A stretch of 36,466 nt of DNA. Source: CAZYTX01 sp964650485 (GTDB lineage: Bacteria > RBG-13-61-14 > DATKZS01). The stretch is taken from contig CAZYTX010000035.1 of NCBI GenBank assembly GCA_964650485.1, positions 1 to 36,466 on the forward strand. Direction: 5' to 3'. Shown piece by piece: positions 23,485-31,845 of this stretch; position 1 is the first letter of the stretch; each line of letters opens with the position of its first letter. Both the position numbers and the translations under genes were made by a program. Below the pieces are notes generated by a model. That model made no database searches and was not told the origin of the DNA. It saw nothing but the letters and a program-made list of their open reading frames with translations.

Positions 23485-23800
23485 GTGAAGATAGCGGTGT
23501 TCGAGCTCGAGGACTGGGAGCGCGAGCGTTTCGAGGGATTGGGTAGAGCCAACGAGCATAGACGTGCTTCCGGAGGAGCCATCCATCAGGGAGGAGGCCG
23601 AGCTGCTCCGCTCGGTGTTCCAGAAAACGCACAACCTGGAAAAACTGCCGGCGGATTATATACTAATATGGATGAGAAGCGTGGTCGTCACACCCCACAG
23701 CGCATTCAAGACCTACGAGGCCGCAAACAGGGTCCTGGACACCACGGTTGAAAACATCACAGGCTTCGTGCAAGGGGAGTCTAAAAACCTCGTCGCCTGA
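23485..23800 (+). pseudogene. D-2-hydroxyacid (D-lactate) dehydrogenase remnant, internal deletion
   Basis: Two pieces of one gene are joined with most of the middle missing. From GTG 23485 (AGGAGG upstream) the frame reads KIAVFELEDWERERFEGLG, the start of this dehydrogenase family. About 60 nt later, in another frame, the typical family C-terminus appears: IDVLPEEPSIREEAELLRS, then VVVTPHSAFKTYEA and LDTTVENITGF, ending at 23800. The cofactor-binding domain and most of the catalytic domain, some 230-250 residues of a usual 330 or so, are gone and the two parts are out of frame. The gene is therefore dead unless the C-terminal 78-codon piece is made from GTG 23564. A TTGACA at 23369-23374 may be the -35 of the old promoter. 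Confidence 0.8.
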
Positions 23801-23850
23801 GTCCAATCAAGGCGGACGAGGGATTCAGGATATTCGGAGGTGACAGGGAA

Positions 23851-24399
23851 ATGTACGTGGAAGCTAGAGAAAAGAGGAAACCCATCGGCGTGCTCATGAT
23901 CGAGCACAGGCTGATAGAGAGGGCATTGAACATATTGGAAGCGAAAATAAGAGCGCCGGCTACAGAGCCGGACGTTATCGCCTTTGCCGAGATCATTGAA
24001 TTCTTCGGGACCTATGCGGACGCCACCCATCACGGCAAGGAGGAGGACATCATGTTCGTGGAAGCTGACACCCTTGATCTTTCCGAGGAGCTTGAGAAGA
24101 CCCTTGCCGGCCTGCGTCAGGACCACGTGGAGTTCCGGGGATACCGGCGGGCCATGGCCGAGGCCACCCGGAAGGTCGCCGCGGGCAACAAGGAGGCCGC
24201 TAAAGAGCTCGTAGCGACCGCCAGGGAGTTCATACCCAGGCTGAGGAAACACATCGAAGTCGAGGACAAGGTGTTTTTCCCCGGCTTTGACAAACTGCAG
24301 AGCCGTGAAGACAGGGAGGACATGAAGAAGCGCTTCATGGAGTTTGACATGGAGCGCATACACGAGACCTATAAATCAGTGGTGGAGAGGAACGAGTAG
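23851..24399 (+). CDS. Hemerythrin HHE cation-binding domain protein
   Basis: A 182-residue, almost entirely helical protein with the diiron ligand set of bacterial hemerythrin-like domains: His19 (MIEHRLIE), His60/His61 and Glu65 (HHGKEEDIMF), His92 (QDHVEF), His134 and Glu138 (LRKHIEVEDKVFF). Such proteins bind O2, NO or iron, or serve in repair of Fe-S clusters under stress. Length and charge pattern fit a cytoplasmic single-domain form. The ATG at 23851 follows CGGAGGTGACAGGGA. It lies 50 nt after the broken dehydrogenase gene and may be read from its old promoter. Confidence 0.9.
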   Translation: MYVEAREKRKPIGVLMIEHRLIERALNILEAKIRAPATEPDVIAFAEIIEFFGTYADATHHGKEEDIMFVEADTLDLSEELEKTLAGLRQDHVEFRGYRRAMAEATRKVAAGNKEAAKELVATAREFIPRLRKHIEVEDKVFFPGFDKLQSREDREDMKKRFMEFDMERIHETYKSVVERNE

Positions 24400-24409
24400 G
24401 TGTCACGTA

Positions 24410-24451
24410 TCACCCGCGCAAGCGCCGGGATAATGAGGTCCGGGCGGGTGA
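24410..24451. repeat. Inverted repeat after the hemerythrin gene
   Basis: TCACCCGC at 24410-24417 pairs with GCGGGTGA at 24444-24451, with a GC-rich interior that can add CCGG pairing. No U-tract follows on the + strand, so it is at most a weak or factor-assisted terminator. Confidence 0.4.
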
Positions 24452-24604
24452 CCACCCCGGCCTAAAAAACTCCATCAATTCCAAAGCTTGAAAGAAAAAA
24501 CAAACCGGCTTTGCGGAATTGCTGCTTGTACTTGGCTTGACTGGACATTTGCGATGTTTTTTGATATATTCCGTTATGCAAATATCTTATACGGAGGAGA
24601 TAGC

Positions 24605-24877
24605 ATGAAAAAGGTACCGAAGTCGCTGGGGGAAAGAATACTTTCCATACGTGGAAATCTAACGCAGGTGGAGCTCGCGGACGCTCTGGGCATCAAGCAG
24701 GCCATGATCAGCCGCTACGAGGCTGACAAGGAGACCCCTTCTCCCCGGGTGCTGCTCCGGATGGCGGTCTACTCGGGCAAGAGCATGGAGTGGCTCCTGA
24801 CCGGGAAAGAGCTCAAGGACCTTAAGAGCAAGAAGCAGGGCCCGAAGAAAAGAAGAACCGCGAAGAAGGGCATGTAA
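24605..24877 (+). CDS. XRE-family helix-turn-helix regulator
   Basis: A 90-residue DNA-binding protein. Residues about 8-65 form an XRE/Cro HTH: LTQVELADALGIKQAMISRYE carries the two helices, followed by the PSPRVLLRMAVYSG segment and the typical EWLLTG close. The tail (about 72-90) is strongly basic. The ATG at 24605 has ACGGAGGAG upstream; the open frame continues to 24488 but lacks a start signal. It is a lone regulator with an AT-rich upstream region (24540-24600) containing an ATTTGC/GCAAAT pair (24547-24552 and 24578-24583) that could be an autoregulatory operator; this is a weak guess. Targets are unknown. Confidence 0.85.
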   Translation: MKKVPKSLGERILSIRGNLTQVELADALGIKQAMISRYEADKETPSPRVLLRMAVYSGKSMEWLLTGKELKDLKSKKQGPKKRRTAKKGM

Positions 24878-25062
24878 GGGTTAAAAAGTTCGGGCTTATT
24901 CGGACCCGTACATTCCTACCCACAGGGGTCAAGCTTGCCTCTTGCAAAGCCATCGAGTGCAGAAGGCTGCCCGGGGCCTATCTTCTCCAGCGGGGAAGAG
25001 TCCCCGGGCCTCGAGCGCGTGGACATTCCTGTATTAAGGTTCACCGAAACAAGGGCCTCCTT

Positions 25063-27477
25063 TCAAGGCGCTTTCCGCCGGACAGTGTTTAAAGGGCGCT
25101 TCTTTTCGCTCTCTTCAGGGGAACGCCTGCCCCGGCGCCAGAAAATCGCTGAGCCTGCTGCCAGTCCAATCCAGGCCGGTATGGATATGGCCGCGCCCAG
25201 GTAAACGGAGCGGGGCCTGAAATGGAAATCCACCCTGTGACGGCCCGCTGGGACCTTCACCGCGCGCACCATGACGTTGGCCTTGTATATGTGCGTTCGC
25301 TCGCCGTCCACAAAGGCCTGCCAGCCCGGGTAGAAGCGGTCGGAGAGCACCAGCCACCCCTCCCGCTCGGCATCCGTGCGCACCGCCACGTGGTCGTGCT
25401 CGTATGAGACCATGTGGGCGGGCCTCATGCTCGCCTCTCCCGGTCCGGCGGCCTCGATGGGCTCATCCGAGGTTATGACCGCGTGTTTTTTCAGGTCGGT
25501 GTCGCCGAGGAGCTCCATGGCTTCGGCCTCGTCCCGTGCCCGCAACGCGGAGGGGACCCAGTAAGCCCTGGGCCAGACGTTCTTGAAGCGATGGATGGAG
25601 ATGTCGTTTAGGGGGTCCCTCTTTATAACCTCCGTCGGTATGCTCTTTATGGGCTTTCTGTCGAAGCTTGAGATCACGTACTCCACGTTGTAGAGGGACA
25701 TCACGTCCGGGGAGAGCATGGTCCTGCGTATTCTGGCGCCTTCCCTCAGCTCGTAGGAATGATATCCAATTATATCTTCCAATCCCTCCATGGCGGATAA
25801 GTTGCCTTTAAGTATGTTGCGATGCCAGATGCTCTGTTTCTGATAATGGTTGAACCCCTGCAATGCCGGATTGGTGTCACGGAACTCGATGTCTTCTTTA
25901 TATATGCGGAAACGCCCCAAGGTGCTCTCACCCGATGGGTTTATATATGCGGCGGCCACCGGCCTGAAGTCGAAAAGGTCCTGGGGGCCCTTGGGCATGC
26001 TGGCTATGTTTGTAAATTCGTAATCCAAGAGCATAATAACACATATAAAAAAAACAGCCCTTCTTTTATTAATCACCCTTCTTGTTGACAGGAATATCAC
26101 CGCTCCCGCGGCTGTGCTTATTGCTATTAGCTGCATGCCGCCACTGGTGCAATTGTCCACGGCGGATTGAAAGTGTACGGTCCCCCGCTCGATATCACTT
26201 AAAAGCTCGATCAACCGGGGAAACAAATTTATACCTGTCATCCCAGTCATCACGGCCACTGCAATATACAAAAGAGCGGCCCTGGAGAGCAACAAAGGCC
26301 TCTCATCATGCCACTCTTTCACCCGCTCGATGCCGAGCGCCGCACCTACAGCCACGAACCCGGAAAACCAGCCCATGTACTTTGCCGGATAGCGGAAGTA
26401 GCTTAAGAGCGGCACCTGCGAGTAGAACCAGCGATACACCGGAGTGTAATGTCCCATGGACATGAAAAGGAAGGTCAAGGCCCCGGCAAGTACAAACCAC
26501 TTCCAGCGGCGCCTGCTCCCGAGCATCCCTGTAAGAGCCAGGGTTGTCACCGGCAGGCCGATGTAATTTGTCATGGAAAAAGGGACATTCACTATATCCA
26601 GATCAGCGCCCAGGGTGAACTTTCCCCAGTAGCTTAACTCCGGCACGTAGGTGCCGAATGGCAGGCTCCATATAAGCTCCACCAGTCGTGCAGGGTGGAA
26701 AGAAAAAATACTGTTCTTTGAAAAGGGGATGGCTTCGCTGCGGATGGTCATGCGCAGCATCTCAAGGGTGGGTGAAATCTGCACCGCGCATAGCAGCGAT
26801 GAGCTTGCGCCCGCGATTAAGAGGATAGACACGCCCCTGGCAAACCTTCTTTTCGAAAACGAGTGCATAATAATGAGAATGGCGCCAATGCCTGCTGTAA
26901 TGTAGGCGTCCAAAGGGTCGCTCCCAAGCACCTGGATGGCGAGGACGGCGCCCCCTAGCGCGGACCAGTAGAGCCTGTTCCTCAAGGCACGGTCCATGCA
27001 AAAGAGGGCCAGCGGGGCCCAGGACATGCCCACCACCATGCGCACGAGGGCGTGCTGGCTTATCATGTACCCGCTGAGAGCAAAGGCAAGCCCTCCTACA
27101 ATTGCGGCAGACAGGTCAAGATCACGCCCCCTCAAAAAAGCGAACATGGAAACAGCAGCCAAGGGGTAATGCAAAAGGATATAAAGCCGGTGAGCCACTC
27201 CGAAATCTACAAAGGCGAACAGAAGATTTAAAGGGTAAAACCAGCTCCACTGGATGTCCGCAACGCATGGCAAGCCGAGGAACTGGTAAGGATTCCAGAG
27301 ATATATGTTCAACCCGCTCAAAGCCTTGCCCACGTGGAACTTGATGGGAGCGAAGAAAGTGAAGCTGTCTCTATAGTTTATCGTATGATCCCAGAATTCG
27401 TGGAAGAGCAAGAAGAATAGCGACAGGAGCACAAGGGGGGTCAATATCCTGTATACGTTGGTTTTCATGAAGGTCAA
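25063..27477 (-). CDS. YfhO-family polytopic membrane protein, copy 1
   Basis: An 804-residue integral membrane protein with about a dozen hydrophobic segments, a long extracytoplasmic region (about residues 480-760) and one last membrane segment. Landmarks of the family are FHEFWDHTINYRD near the N-terminus, GLAFALSGYMISQH, SYFRYPAKYMGWF and the ending YNVEYVISS...FYPGWQAFVDG. Related YfhO proteins are GT-C-like and linked to glycosylation of cell-surface polymers such as lipoteichoic acid; here a role in surface glycan decoration is inference. Residues 587-773 are encoded by DNA identical to copy 2. The TTG start has AAAGGA 8 nt upstream; ATG at 27468 is the alternative. It lies 41 nt downstream of copy 2, in one operon. 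The last 30 residues are basic and differ from copy 2. Confidence 0.85.
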   Translation of the reverse strand: MTFMKTNVYRILTPLVLLSLFFLLFHEFWDHTINYRDSFTFFAPIKFHVGKALSGLNIYLWNPYQFLGLPCVADIQWSWFYPLNLLFAFVDFGVAHRLYILLHYPLAAVSMFAFLRGRDLDLSAAIVGGLAFALSGYMISQHALVRMVVGMSWAPLALFCMDRALRNRLYWSALGGAVLAIQVLGSDPLDAYITAGIGAILIIMHSFSKRRFARGVSILLIAGASSSLLCAVQISPTLEMLRMTIRSEAIPFSKNSIFSFHPARLVELIWSLPFGTYVPELSYWGKFTLGADLDIVNVPFSMTNYIGLPVTTLALTGMLGSRRRWKWFVLAGALTFLFMSMGHYTPVYRWFYSQVPLLSYFRYPAKYMGWFSGFVAVGAALGIERVKEWHDERPLLLSRAALLYIAVAVMTGMTGINLFPRLIELLSDIERGTVHFQSAVDNCTSGGMQLIAISTAAGAVIFLSTRRVINKRRAVFFICVIMLLDYEFTNIASMPKGPQDLFDFRPVAAAYINPSGESTLGRFRIYKEDIEFRDTNPALQGFNHYQKQSIWHRNILKGNLSAMEGLEDIIGYHSYELREGARIRRTMLSPDVMSLYNVEYVISSFDRKPIKSIPTEVIKRDPLNDISIHRFKNVWPRAYWVPSALRARDEAEAMELLGDTDLKKHAVITSDEPIEAAGPGEASMRPAHMVSYEHDHVAVRTDAEREGWLVLSDRFYPGWQAFVDGERTHIYKANVMVRAVKVPAGRHRVDFHFRPRSVYLGAAISIPAWIGLAAGSAIFWRRGRRSPEESEKKRPLNTVRRKAP
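25159..25717. repeat. 559-bp identical block, copy 1 (of YfhO pair)
   Basis: Every base from 25159 to 25717 equals 27561-28119 (constant offset 2402). Identity breaks off sharply at both ends, inside the two paralogous genes. Confidence 0.95.
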
Positions 27478-27518
27478 GAATCCATTCCTTTATCTTATCC
27501 TCGGAGAAAACAGCCAAG

Positions 27519-29870
27519 TCAACTCTTGCTTTCGAGCATGAAAATAAATACAAAAACAAATGCCAGTCCAATCCAGGCCGGTATGGATATGGCCGCGCCC
27601 AGGTAAACGGAGCGGGGCCTGAAATGGAAATCCACCCTGTGACGGCCCGCTGGGACCTTCACCGCGCGCACCATGACGTTGGCCTTGTATATGTGCGTTC
27701 GCTCGCCGTCCACAAAGGCCTGCCAGCCCGGGTAGAAGCGGTCGGAGAGCACCAGCCACCCCTCCCGCTCGGCATCCGTGCGCACCGCCACGTGGTCGTG
27801 CTCGTATGAGACCATGTGGGCGGGCCTCATGCTCGCCTCTCCCGGTCCGGCGGCCTCGATGGGCTCATCCGAGGTTATGACCGCGTGTTTTTTCAGGTCG
27901 GTGTCGCCGAGGAGCTCCATGGCTTCGGCCTCGTCCCGTGCCCGCAACGCGGAGGGGACCCAGTAAGCCCTGGGCCAGACGTTCTTGAAGCGATGGATGG
28001 AGATGTCGTTTAGGGGGTCCCTCTTTATAACCTCCGTCGGTATGCTCTTTATGGGCTTTCTGTCGAAGCTTGAGATCACGTACTCCACGTTGTAGAGGGA
28101 CATCACGTCCGGGGAGAGCTTATTATCAAAAAGTTTTTCACCCAACTCCAGTTGATACGGCCCGTACGCCACTAACTCCTCGAAGCCCTCCATGATATGC
28201 AGGTTCCTCTTAAGGGTGTTACGAATCCATATCTGTTGTCTCTGGAACCGGCTGTATTCGGGCAGCTCCGGGTTGGTGTCACGGAACTCCATTTTGTCGC
28301 GGTATATGCGGAACTCGCCCAGGGCCGGCCGGCCGGAGGGGTTTATGTATCTCGCGGCCAACGGGCGGAACTCGTAAAAATCCGGCGGACCCTGGGGCAT
28401 GGTTGATATGTTTGCAGAGTACCAGTCCAGGACCATGGAGACAATGATAAGAATAAGAGCTTTCCTGGCCGCGATCAGTCTCGTGGCCGCCAAGAAGACC
28501 AGGAGTCCAGTTGAAACGTTAATCAAAATGAAGTGTACACCGGTTTGCTGGCAGTGATCGAGAGCATTCAGGTACATGGAGCCGGCCTGCGTGGGTATGC
28601 TTAATTCACTTAACATTATTTTCAGGACCTCGATGCCAAAGAGACCAATGACCAGGCTAAGGCCGGCATATACTAGTGAGAACCTGGAGACCAGCCTCGG
28701 CCTTTCTTTGATCAGCTCATCCAGCCTCTCCAGGCCCAGGGCCGCGCCCACCACCGCGAAACCGGTAAACCACCCCATGTATTTAGCGGGATAGCGAAAC
28801 CAGTTGAAAACGGGAATGACCGCGTGGAACCACGAGTAAACAGGGGTGTGGTGACCCAGTGCCAACAACAGGAACACCAGGGCTAAAGCACCCACCGCCC
28901 ATTTCCACCTGTGCCGGCTCGATAACACTCCTATTACAAAAAGTATAATTAGAGGCAGCCCCAGGTAAAGGGTGAGGGACCATGGATGGTTGATGCCCAC
29001 GGTCTCGTAATTAATGGTGAAATAGCCCCAGTAGCTTGCATCTGGCCAGTAAGCTCCAAAAGGCGTGGGCCAGATGATCTCGAGCAGGCGTGCGGGATGG
29101 AAGGAAAATGTGCTGCTCTCTCCCAAAGAGAGCCCGCGGGTGCGGGGAGTCATCTTTAGTATCTCCGTTGTAGGTATTACCTGTACTGCACTCAGCAGGA
29201 GAGAGCTTGTCCCCGCAAGCACAACTGAAGAGAGGCCATGGACGAGGCGGCCCCGCTGTATTGAAGAGCCCAGGGCCAGGATAGCGAAAACCGACGCTGT
29301 AACCAGCGCTGTAAGGGGATCACCTGCAATCACCTGGATGGCCATTACCGCGCCGGCCAGCGCGGCCCACAGGACCCTGCCCCTGAGGGCCCGGTCCATG
29401 CAGTAAAAAGCCAGGGGGGCCCACGCGGCCCCCGGCACCATGCGAACGATAGAGTGCTGGCTGATCATGTACCCGCTGAGCGCAAAGGCCAGACCCCCCA
29501 GCAGGGCCGGGCCCCTGTCCAGGTCCCTGCCTCGCAAGAACAGATACATTGTTGCCGCGGCAAAGGGGTAATGAGCAAGGATGTAGAGACGGTGGGCCAG
29601 GCCGAAGTCGAAGAGCAAAAACACCAGGTTCACCGGATAGAACCACCCGTAATGAATCTCGGCCACGCAGGGCAGGCCCAGGAAAATATGGGGGTTCCAC
29701 AAATATACTGTGAAATTCTCCAGGGCCCGGGCAACAAGGTGCTTACTGGGGGCGAAAGTGAGAAAGCTGTCCCTGTAATTTATGGTGTGGTCCCAGAAAC
29801 CGTGGAACAACAGGAAGAACAGCAAAAGAATGCCGCAAGGCAACAAAAGCCTCTCCGCCGCGGACTTCAT
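27519..29870 (-). CDS. YfhO-family polytopic membrane protein, copy 2
   Basis: A 783-residue paralog of the protein encoded just downstream. N-terminal membrane regions are collinear and roughly 60% identical by eye (FLLFHGFWDHTINYRD, FLGLPCVAEIHYGWFYP, LAFALSGYMISQH, FRYPAKYMGWF), while residues 584-770 are identical at the DNA level. The C-terminus ends right after the last membrane segment (FVFVFIFMLESKS), where copy 1 has a longer basic tail. As for copy 1, family knowledge suggests a membrane enzyme or transporter for surface glycan modification. The pair probably arose by tandem duplication. It is the first gene of the two-gene leftward operon and is separated from the pilin gene by the pilin terminator. 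Confidence 0.85.
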   Translation of the reverse strand: MKSAAERLLLPCGILLLFFLLFHGFWDHTINYRDSFLTFAPSKHLVARALENFTVYLWNPHIFLGLPCVAEIHYGWFYPVNLVFLLFDFGLAHRLYILAHYPFAAATMYLFLRGRDLDRGPALLGGLAFALSGYMISQHSIVRMVPGAAWAPLAFYCMDRALRGRVLWAALAGAVMAIQVIAGDPLTALVTASVFAILALGSSIQRGRLVHGLSSVVLAGTSSLLLSAVQVIPTTEILKMTPRTRGLSLGESSTFSFHPARLLEIIWPTPFGAYWPDASYWGYFTINYETVGINHPWSLTLYLGLPLIILFVIGVLSSRHRWKWAVGALALVFLLLALGHHTPVYSWFHAVIPVFNWFRYPAKYMGWFTGFAVVGAALGLERLDELIKERPRLVSRFSLVYAGLSLVIGLFGIEVLKIMLSELSIPTQAGSMYLNALDHCQQTGVHFILINVSTGLLVFLAATRLIAARKALILIIVSMVLDWYSANISTMPQGPPDFYEFRPLAARYINPSGRPALGEFRIYRDKMEFRDTNPELPEYSRFQRQQIWIRNTLKRNLHIMEGFEELVAYGPYQLELGEKLFDNKLSPDVMSLYNVEYVISSFDRKPIKSIPTEVIKRDPLNDISIHRFKNVWPRAYWVPSALRARDEAEAMELLGDTDLKKHAVITSDEPIEAAGPGEASMRPAHMVSYEHDHVAVRTDAEREGWLVLSDRFYPGWQAFVDGERTHIYKANVMVRAVKVPAGRHRVDFHFRPRSVYLGAAISIPAWIGLAFVFVFIFMLESKS
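27561..28119. repeat. 559-bp identical block, copy 2 (of YfhO pair)
   Basis: This is the exact match of 25159-25717 (direct orientation, 2402 bp apart). The flanking bases differ immediately outside the block. Confidence 0.95.
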
Positions 29871-29902
29871 AAACGAAAAGCACTCCCTCTGCAGTCATTT
29901 TC

Positions 29903-29941
29903 GCACAAAATAAAAGAGGGGGAAAATATTATCCCCCTCTT
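29903..29941 (-). terminator. Rho-independent terminator of the pilin gene
   Basis: Perfect 9-bp stem: AAGAGGGGG at 29914-29922 pairs with CCCCCTCTT at 29933-29941, with a 10-nt AT-only loop. Read leftward, the stem is followed by a T-rich run (TTTATTTT), so it terminates transcription from the pilin gene whose stop lies 25 nt away. Confidence 0.85.
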
Positions 29942-29965
29942 AACCCCATAGATGGCTTGCCTAGA

Positions 29966-30427
29966 TCAGTCTATGCAGTCACTGGTCCGGTTTAAAAGTT
30001 GCTTGGAGTCATCCATGGTCCAGGTATCGCATACGGTGTCATTGTCAAGGTTTCCTGTAGCGCCTACTGTGAATCCAGAAGCATCCGAGGCCACATCACT
30101 ATGAATGGTTCTGCACATCATACTTCCGGCAGTTGGCCCTTTTACGTTATTTATGGTGTCCGCTCCGCAGTGATAAGTGTAGAGATTATCTCCCTCGGCT
30201 GACCAGGCTATGTCATTAAGGCAGTTGGTGCCACTGCCGAAGGTGCTGTTCTCGCCGTAGTAAGCAATCTGGCTGGTGAAGACGGCGCCCAGGTTGGTCT
30301 TGGCCTCGGACTGCTTGGCCTTGCACTGGAACCTGAGGAAGTCGGGGATGGCGATGGCGGCCAGGATGCCGATAATCGCCACGACAATCATGAGTTCGAT
30401 CAGCGTAAATCCTTTCTTAGCTTTCAT
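29966..30427 (-). CDS. pilA: Type IVa major pilin (PilA-like prepilin)
   Basis: A 153-residue prepilin with a short basic leader MKAKKG cut before Phe, then the class III signal FTLIELMIVVAIIGILAAIA, including the conserved Glu at +5. The N-methylated hydrophobic helix runs to about residue 35. The globular part is Cys-containing (six or so Cys, likely disulfides) and Thr/Ser/Asp-rich. It is exported and assembled into a type IV pilus for motility, adhesion or DNA uptake. No other pilus gene lies in the window. The gene is monocistronic: a sigma-54-like promoter about 170 nt upstream, AAAGGAGAG before the ATG, and a strong terminator after the stop. An alternative is a minor pseudopilin of a type II secretion system; strong isolated expression signals favour a major pilin. 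Confidence 0.9.
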   Translation of the reverse strand: MKAKKGFTLIELMIVVAIIGILAAIAIPDFLRFQCKAKQSEAKTNLGAVFTSQIAYYGENSTFGSGTNCLNDIAWSAEGDNLYTYHCGADTINNVKGPTAGSMMCRTIHSDVASDASGFTVGATGNLDNDTVCDTWTMDDSKQLLNRTSDCID

Positions 30428-30840
30428 TAGATAACTCTCCTTTCGTCTTTTCTCATTGTTTCAGTTCATTGCTTTCCGTTAAAAATCAAACCTTTTCATC
30501 CATTTGAAGCCTGAGTGCCCGCTTTTTCCACCACCTCCTTTTGATTCTTTTAAAACTCTTAGTTTAAATACACACTTACTTTCCGGTTTCTATACAAGCA
30601 AACACTGGGCCTTTTTATTAAAACAACTGATCTTTATGCCTTTTGTGACATAACCTCTTGTTTTTATTGACTAAATTGATTCTGTAGGCATCTTTTGAAA
30701 ATTCTCTTTTTCAGGATTAAATGAATGTGACCCCGGACAAATGACATTCTGCGAAACAAACACTGCCGCTTTTTGTCACCATCCAGGCCAGCAACCCGGC
30801 TTAGTGGGGTCATCAAGTTTTACATTTAACCCCAAAATCA
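30428..30840. other. 413-bp AT-rich gene-free region upstream of the pilin
   Basis: It holds the pilin leader and the sigma-54-like site. In the leader (minus strand) AAGGAGGTGGTG near 30530-30543 is a very strong Shine-Dalgarno match, but it is followed only by a frame of about 11 codons. From 30613 to 30840 I see AT-rich sequence that could bind enhancer proteins, but no defined motif. Confidence 0.5.
30597..30612 (-). promoter_or_regulatory. Sigma-54-type -24/-12 promoter for the pilin gene
   Basis: On the minus strand the sequence is AGGCCC-AGTGT-TTGCT. It keeps the invariant GG (-24) and GC (-12) with exactly 10 nt between them and matches 8 of 11 consensus positions (TGGCAC-N5-TTGCA). 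The start of transcription would be near 30586, giving a leader of about 160 nt. Pilin genes in several proteobacteria depend on sigma-54 and PilR, which supports the call. Confidence 0.55.
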
Positions 30841-31845
30841 TTAAAGCCAGGTGAGACGGTCTTGCAGACCCGAGCTCGAACTGCGTCGGCCCCCTTTGTC
30901 AATAATCACGCACTCCACGCCTTCCATGCCCTCAACCAGGCTCATGCCCCGATCCGGCCCCAGCACGAACACCGCGGTGGCCAGTGCGTCCGCGAGCCAT
31001 GCCTCCGAGGCCAGCACGGTGGCGCTCTGCACAGACCCCGCCGGCATCCCGGTCCCTGGGTCAATTATGTGGCAAAAGCGCCTGCCATCCAGCTCGAAGA
31101 ACTTTTGATAGTCTCCCGAGGTCGCGACGGCCCCTCCCGAGAGCTCTATCCCGGCTATAATGCCGTCCTCCCTGGGGTGCTGTATGCCCACCCTCCACGG
31201 GCCCCCGCCCTTGCCGCCCAGCGCGCGCACGTCTCCGCCTGCGTTCACCAGCGCGTGCCTGACCCCCCGGCTCTGCAATGCCTCCACCGCCCTGTCCACC
31301 GCATACCCCTTTGCTATACCGCCCAGCTCAATGCGCATGCCCCTCCTTGCAAGACGGACCTTGTGACCCCCCCCAAGCTCGACCCCTTCATAACCCGCCT
31401 TGCCGAGCCTCTTTTTTATCTCCTCCCGGCCTGGCACAACAGGCTCATCAGCATCGAAATCCCAAAGACCCTTGAAAGTGCCCGCGGTAATGTCAAAAGC
31501 CCCCTCGCTCTGCTTTGACACAGAGAGCGACCTCTCGATCAGCCGGAACACCTCCTCGTCCACCTCCACCGCAGCCCCCCCCGCATTCCGGTTGATCCTG
31601 CTTACGTCCGAGCCCCGGTCATAAGCGCTCATCAGCCTCTCAACCCGCTCGACCTCGGAAAAGGCAGCGGACACAGCCTGCTCAAGACCCTCCCGGTCCC
31701 TGCCCCGGGCAATGACGTCAACCACCGTGCCCATGTAAAGACCCGAGCGCCGGACCTCCTCCATACCATGGGTGCAACCGGAAATTATAAAGGCAAGCAG
31801 TAAAAGTTTTATCATGCAGAGACGGGTATGAGAGAACATCTTCAC
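30841..31845 (-). CDS. apbE: ApbE-type FAD:protein FMN transferase (lipoprotein)
   Basis: A 334-residue lipoprotein: the signal peptide ends in the lipobox I-S-G-C. ApbE landmarks are MGTVVDV near the N-terminus, MSAYDRGSDVSRIN, the conserved LGGIAKGYAVDRA, VNAGGDVRALG and CHIIDPGTGMP with the metal/FAD-binding residues. The enzyme transfers FMN from FAD to Thr/Ser of target proteins such as Rnf/Nqr subunits in the periplasm. No target gene is in the window. The GTG start overlaps the stop of the upstream FGE-like gene (GTGA), so the two are co-translated; an internal ATG (Met11) just before the hydrophobic core is a possible alternative start. Confidence 0.93.
   Translation of the reverse strand: MKMFSHTRLCMIKLLLLAFIISGCTHGMEEVRRSGLYMGTVVDVIARGRDREGLEQAVSAAFSEVERVERLMSAYDRGSDVSRINRNAGGAAVEVDEEVFRLIERSLSVSKQSEGAFDITAGTFKGLWDFDADEPVVPGREEIKKRLGKAGYEGVELGGGHKVRLARRGMRIELGGIAKGYAVDRAVEALQSRGVRHALVNAGGDVRALGGKGGGPWRVGIQHPREDGIIAGIELSGGAVATSGDYQKFFELDGRRFCHIIDPGTGMPAGSVQSATVLASEAWLADALATAVFVLGPDRGMSLVEGMEGVECVIIDKGGRRSSSSGLQDRLTWL

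Noticed and set aside
24540..24590. Clear sigma-70 promoter for the XRE gene
   Set aside because: TTGACT and TATATT are present but 22 nt apart, outside the usual spacing.
24935..25204. 89-codon frame on the + strand overlapping the end of YfhO copy 1
   Set aside because: No ribosome-binding site or family match; it overlaps a well-supported gene in antisense.
30525..30545. Leader-peptide gene in the pilin 5' region
   Set aside because: AAGGAGGTG is a perfect Shine-Dalgarno match, but the only frame after it is about 11 codons and its start is too close.
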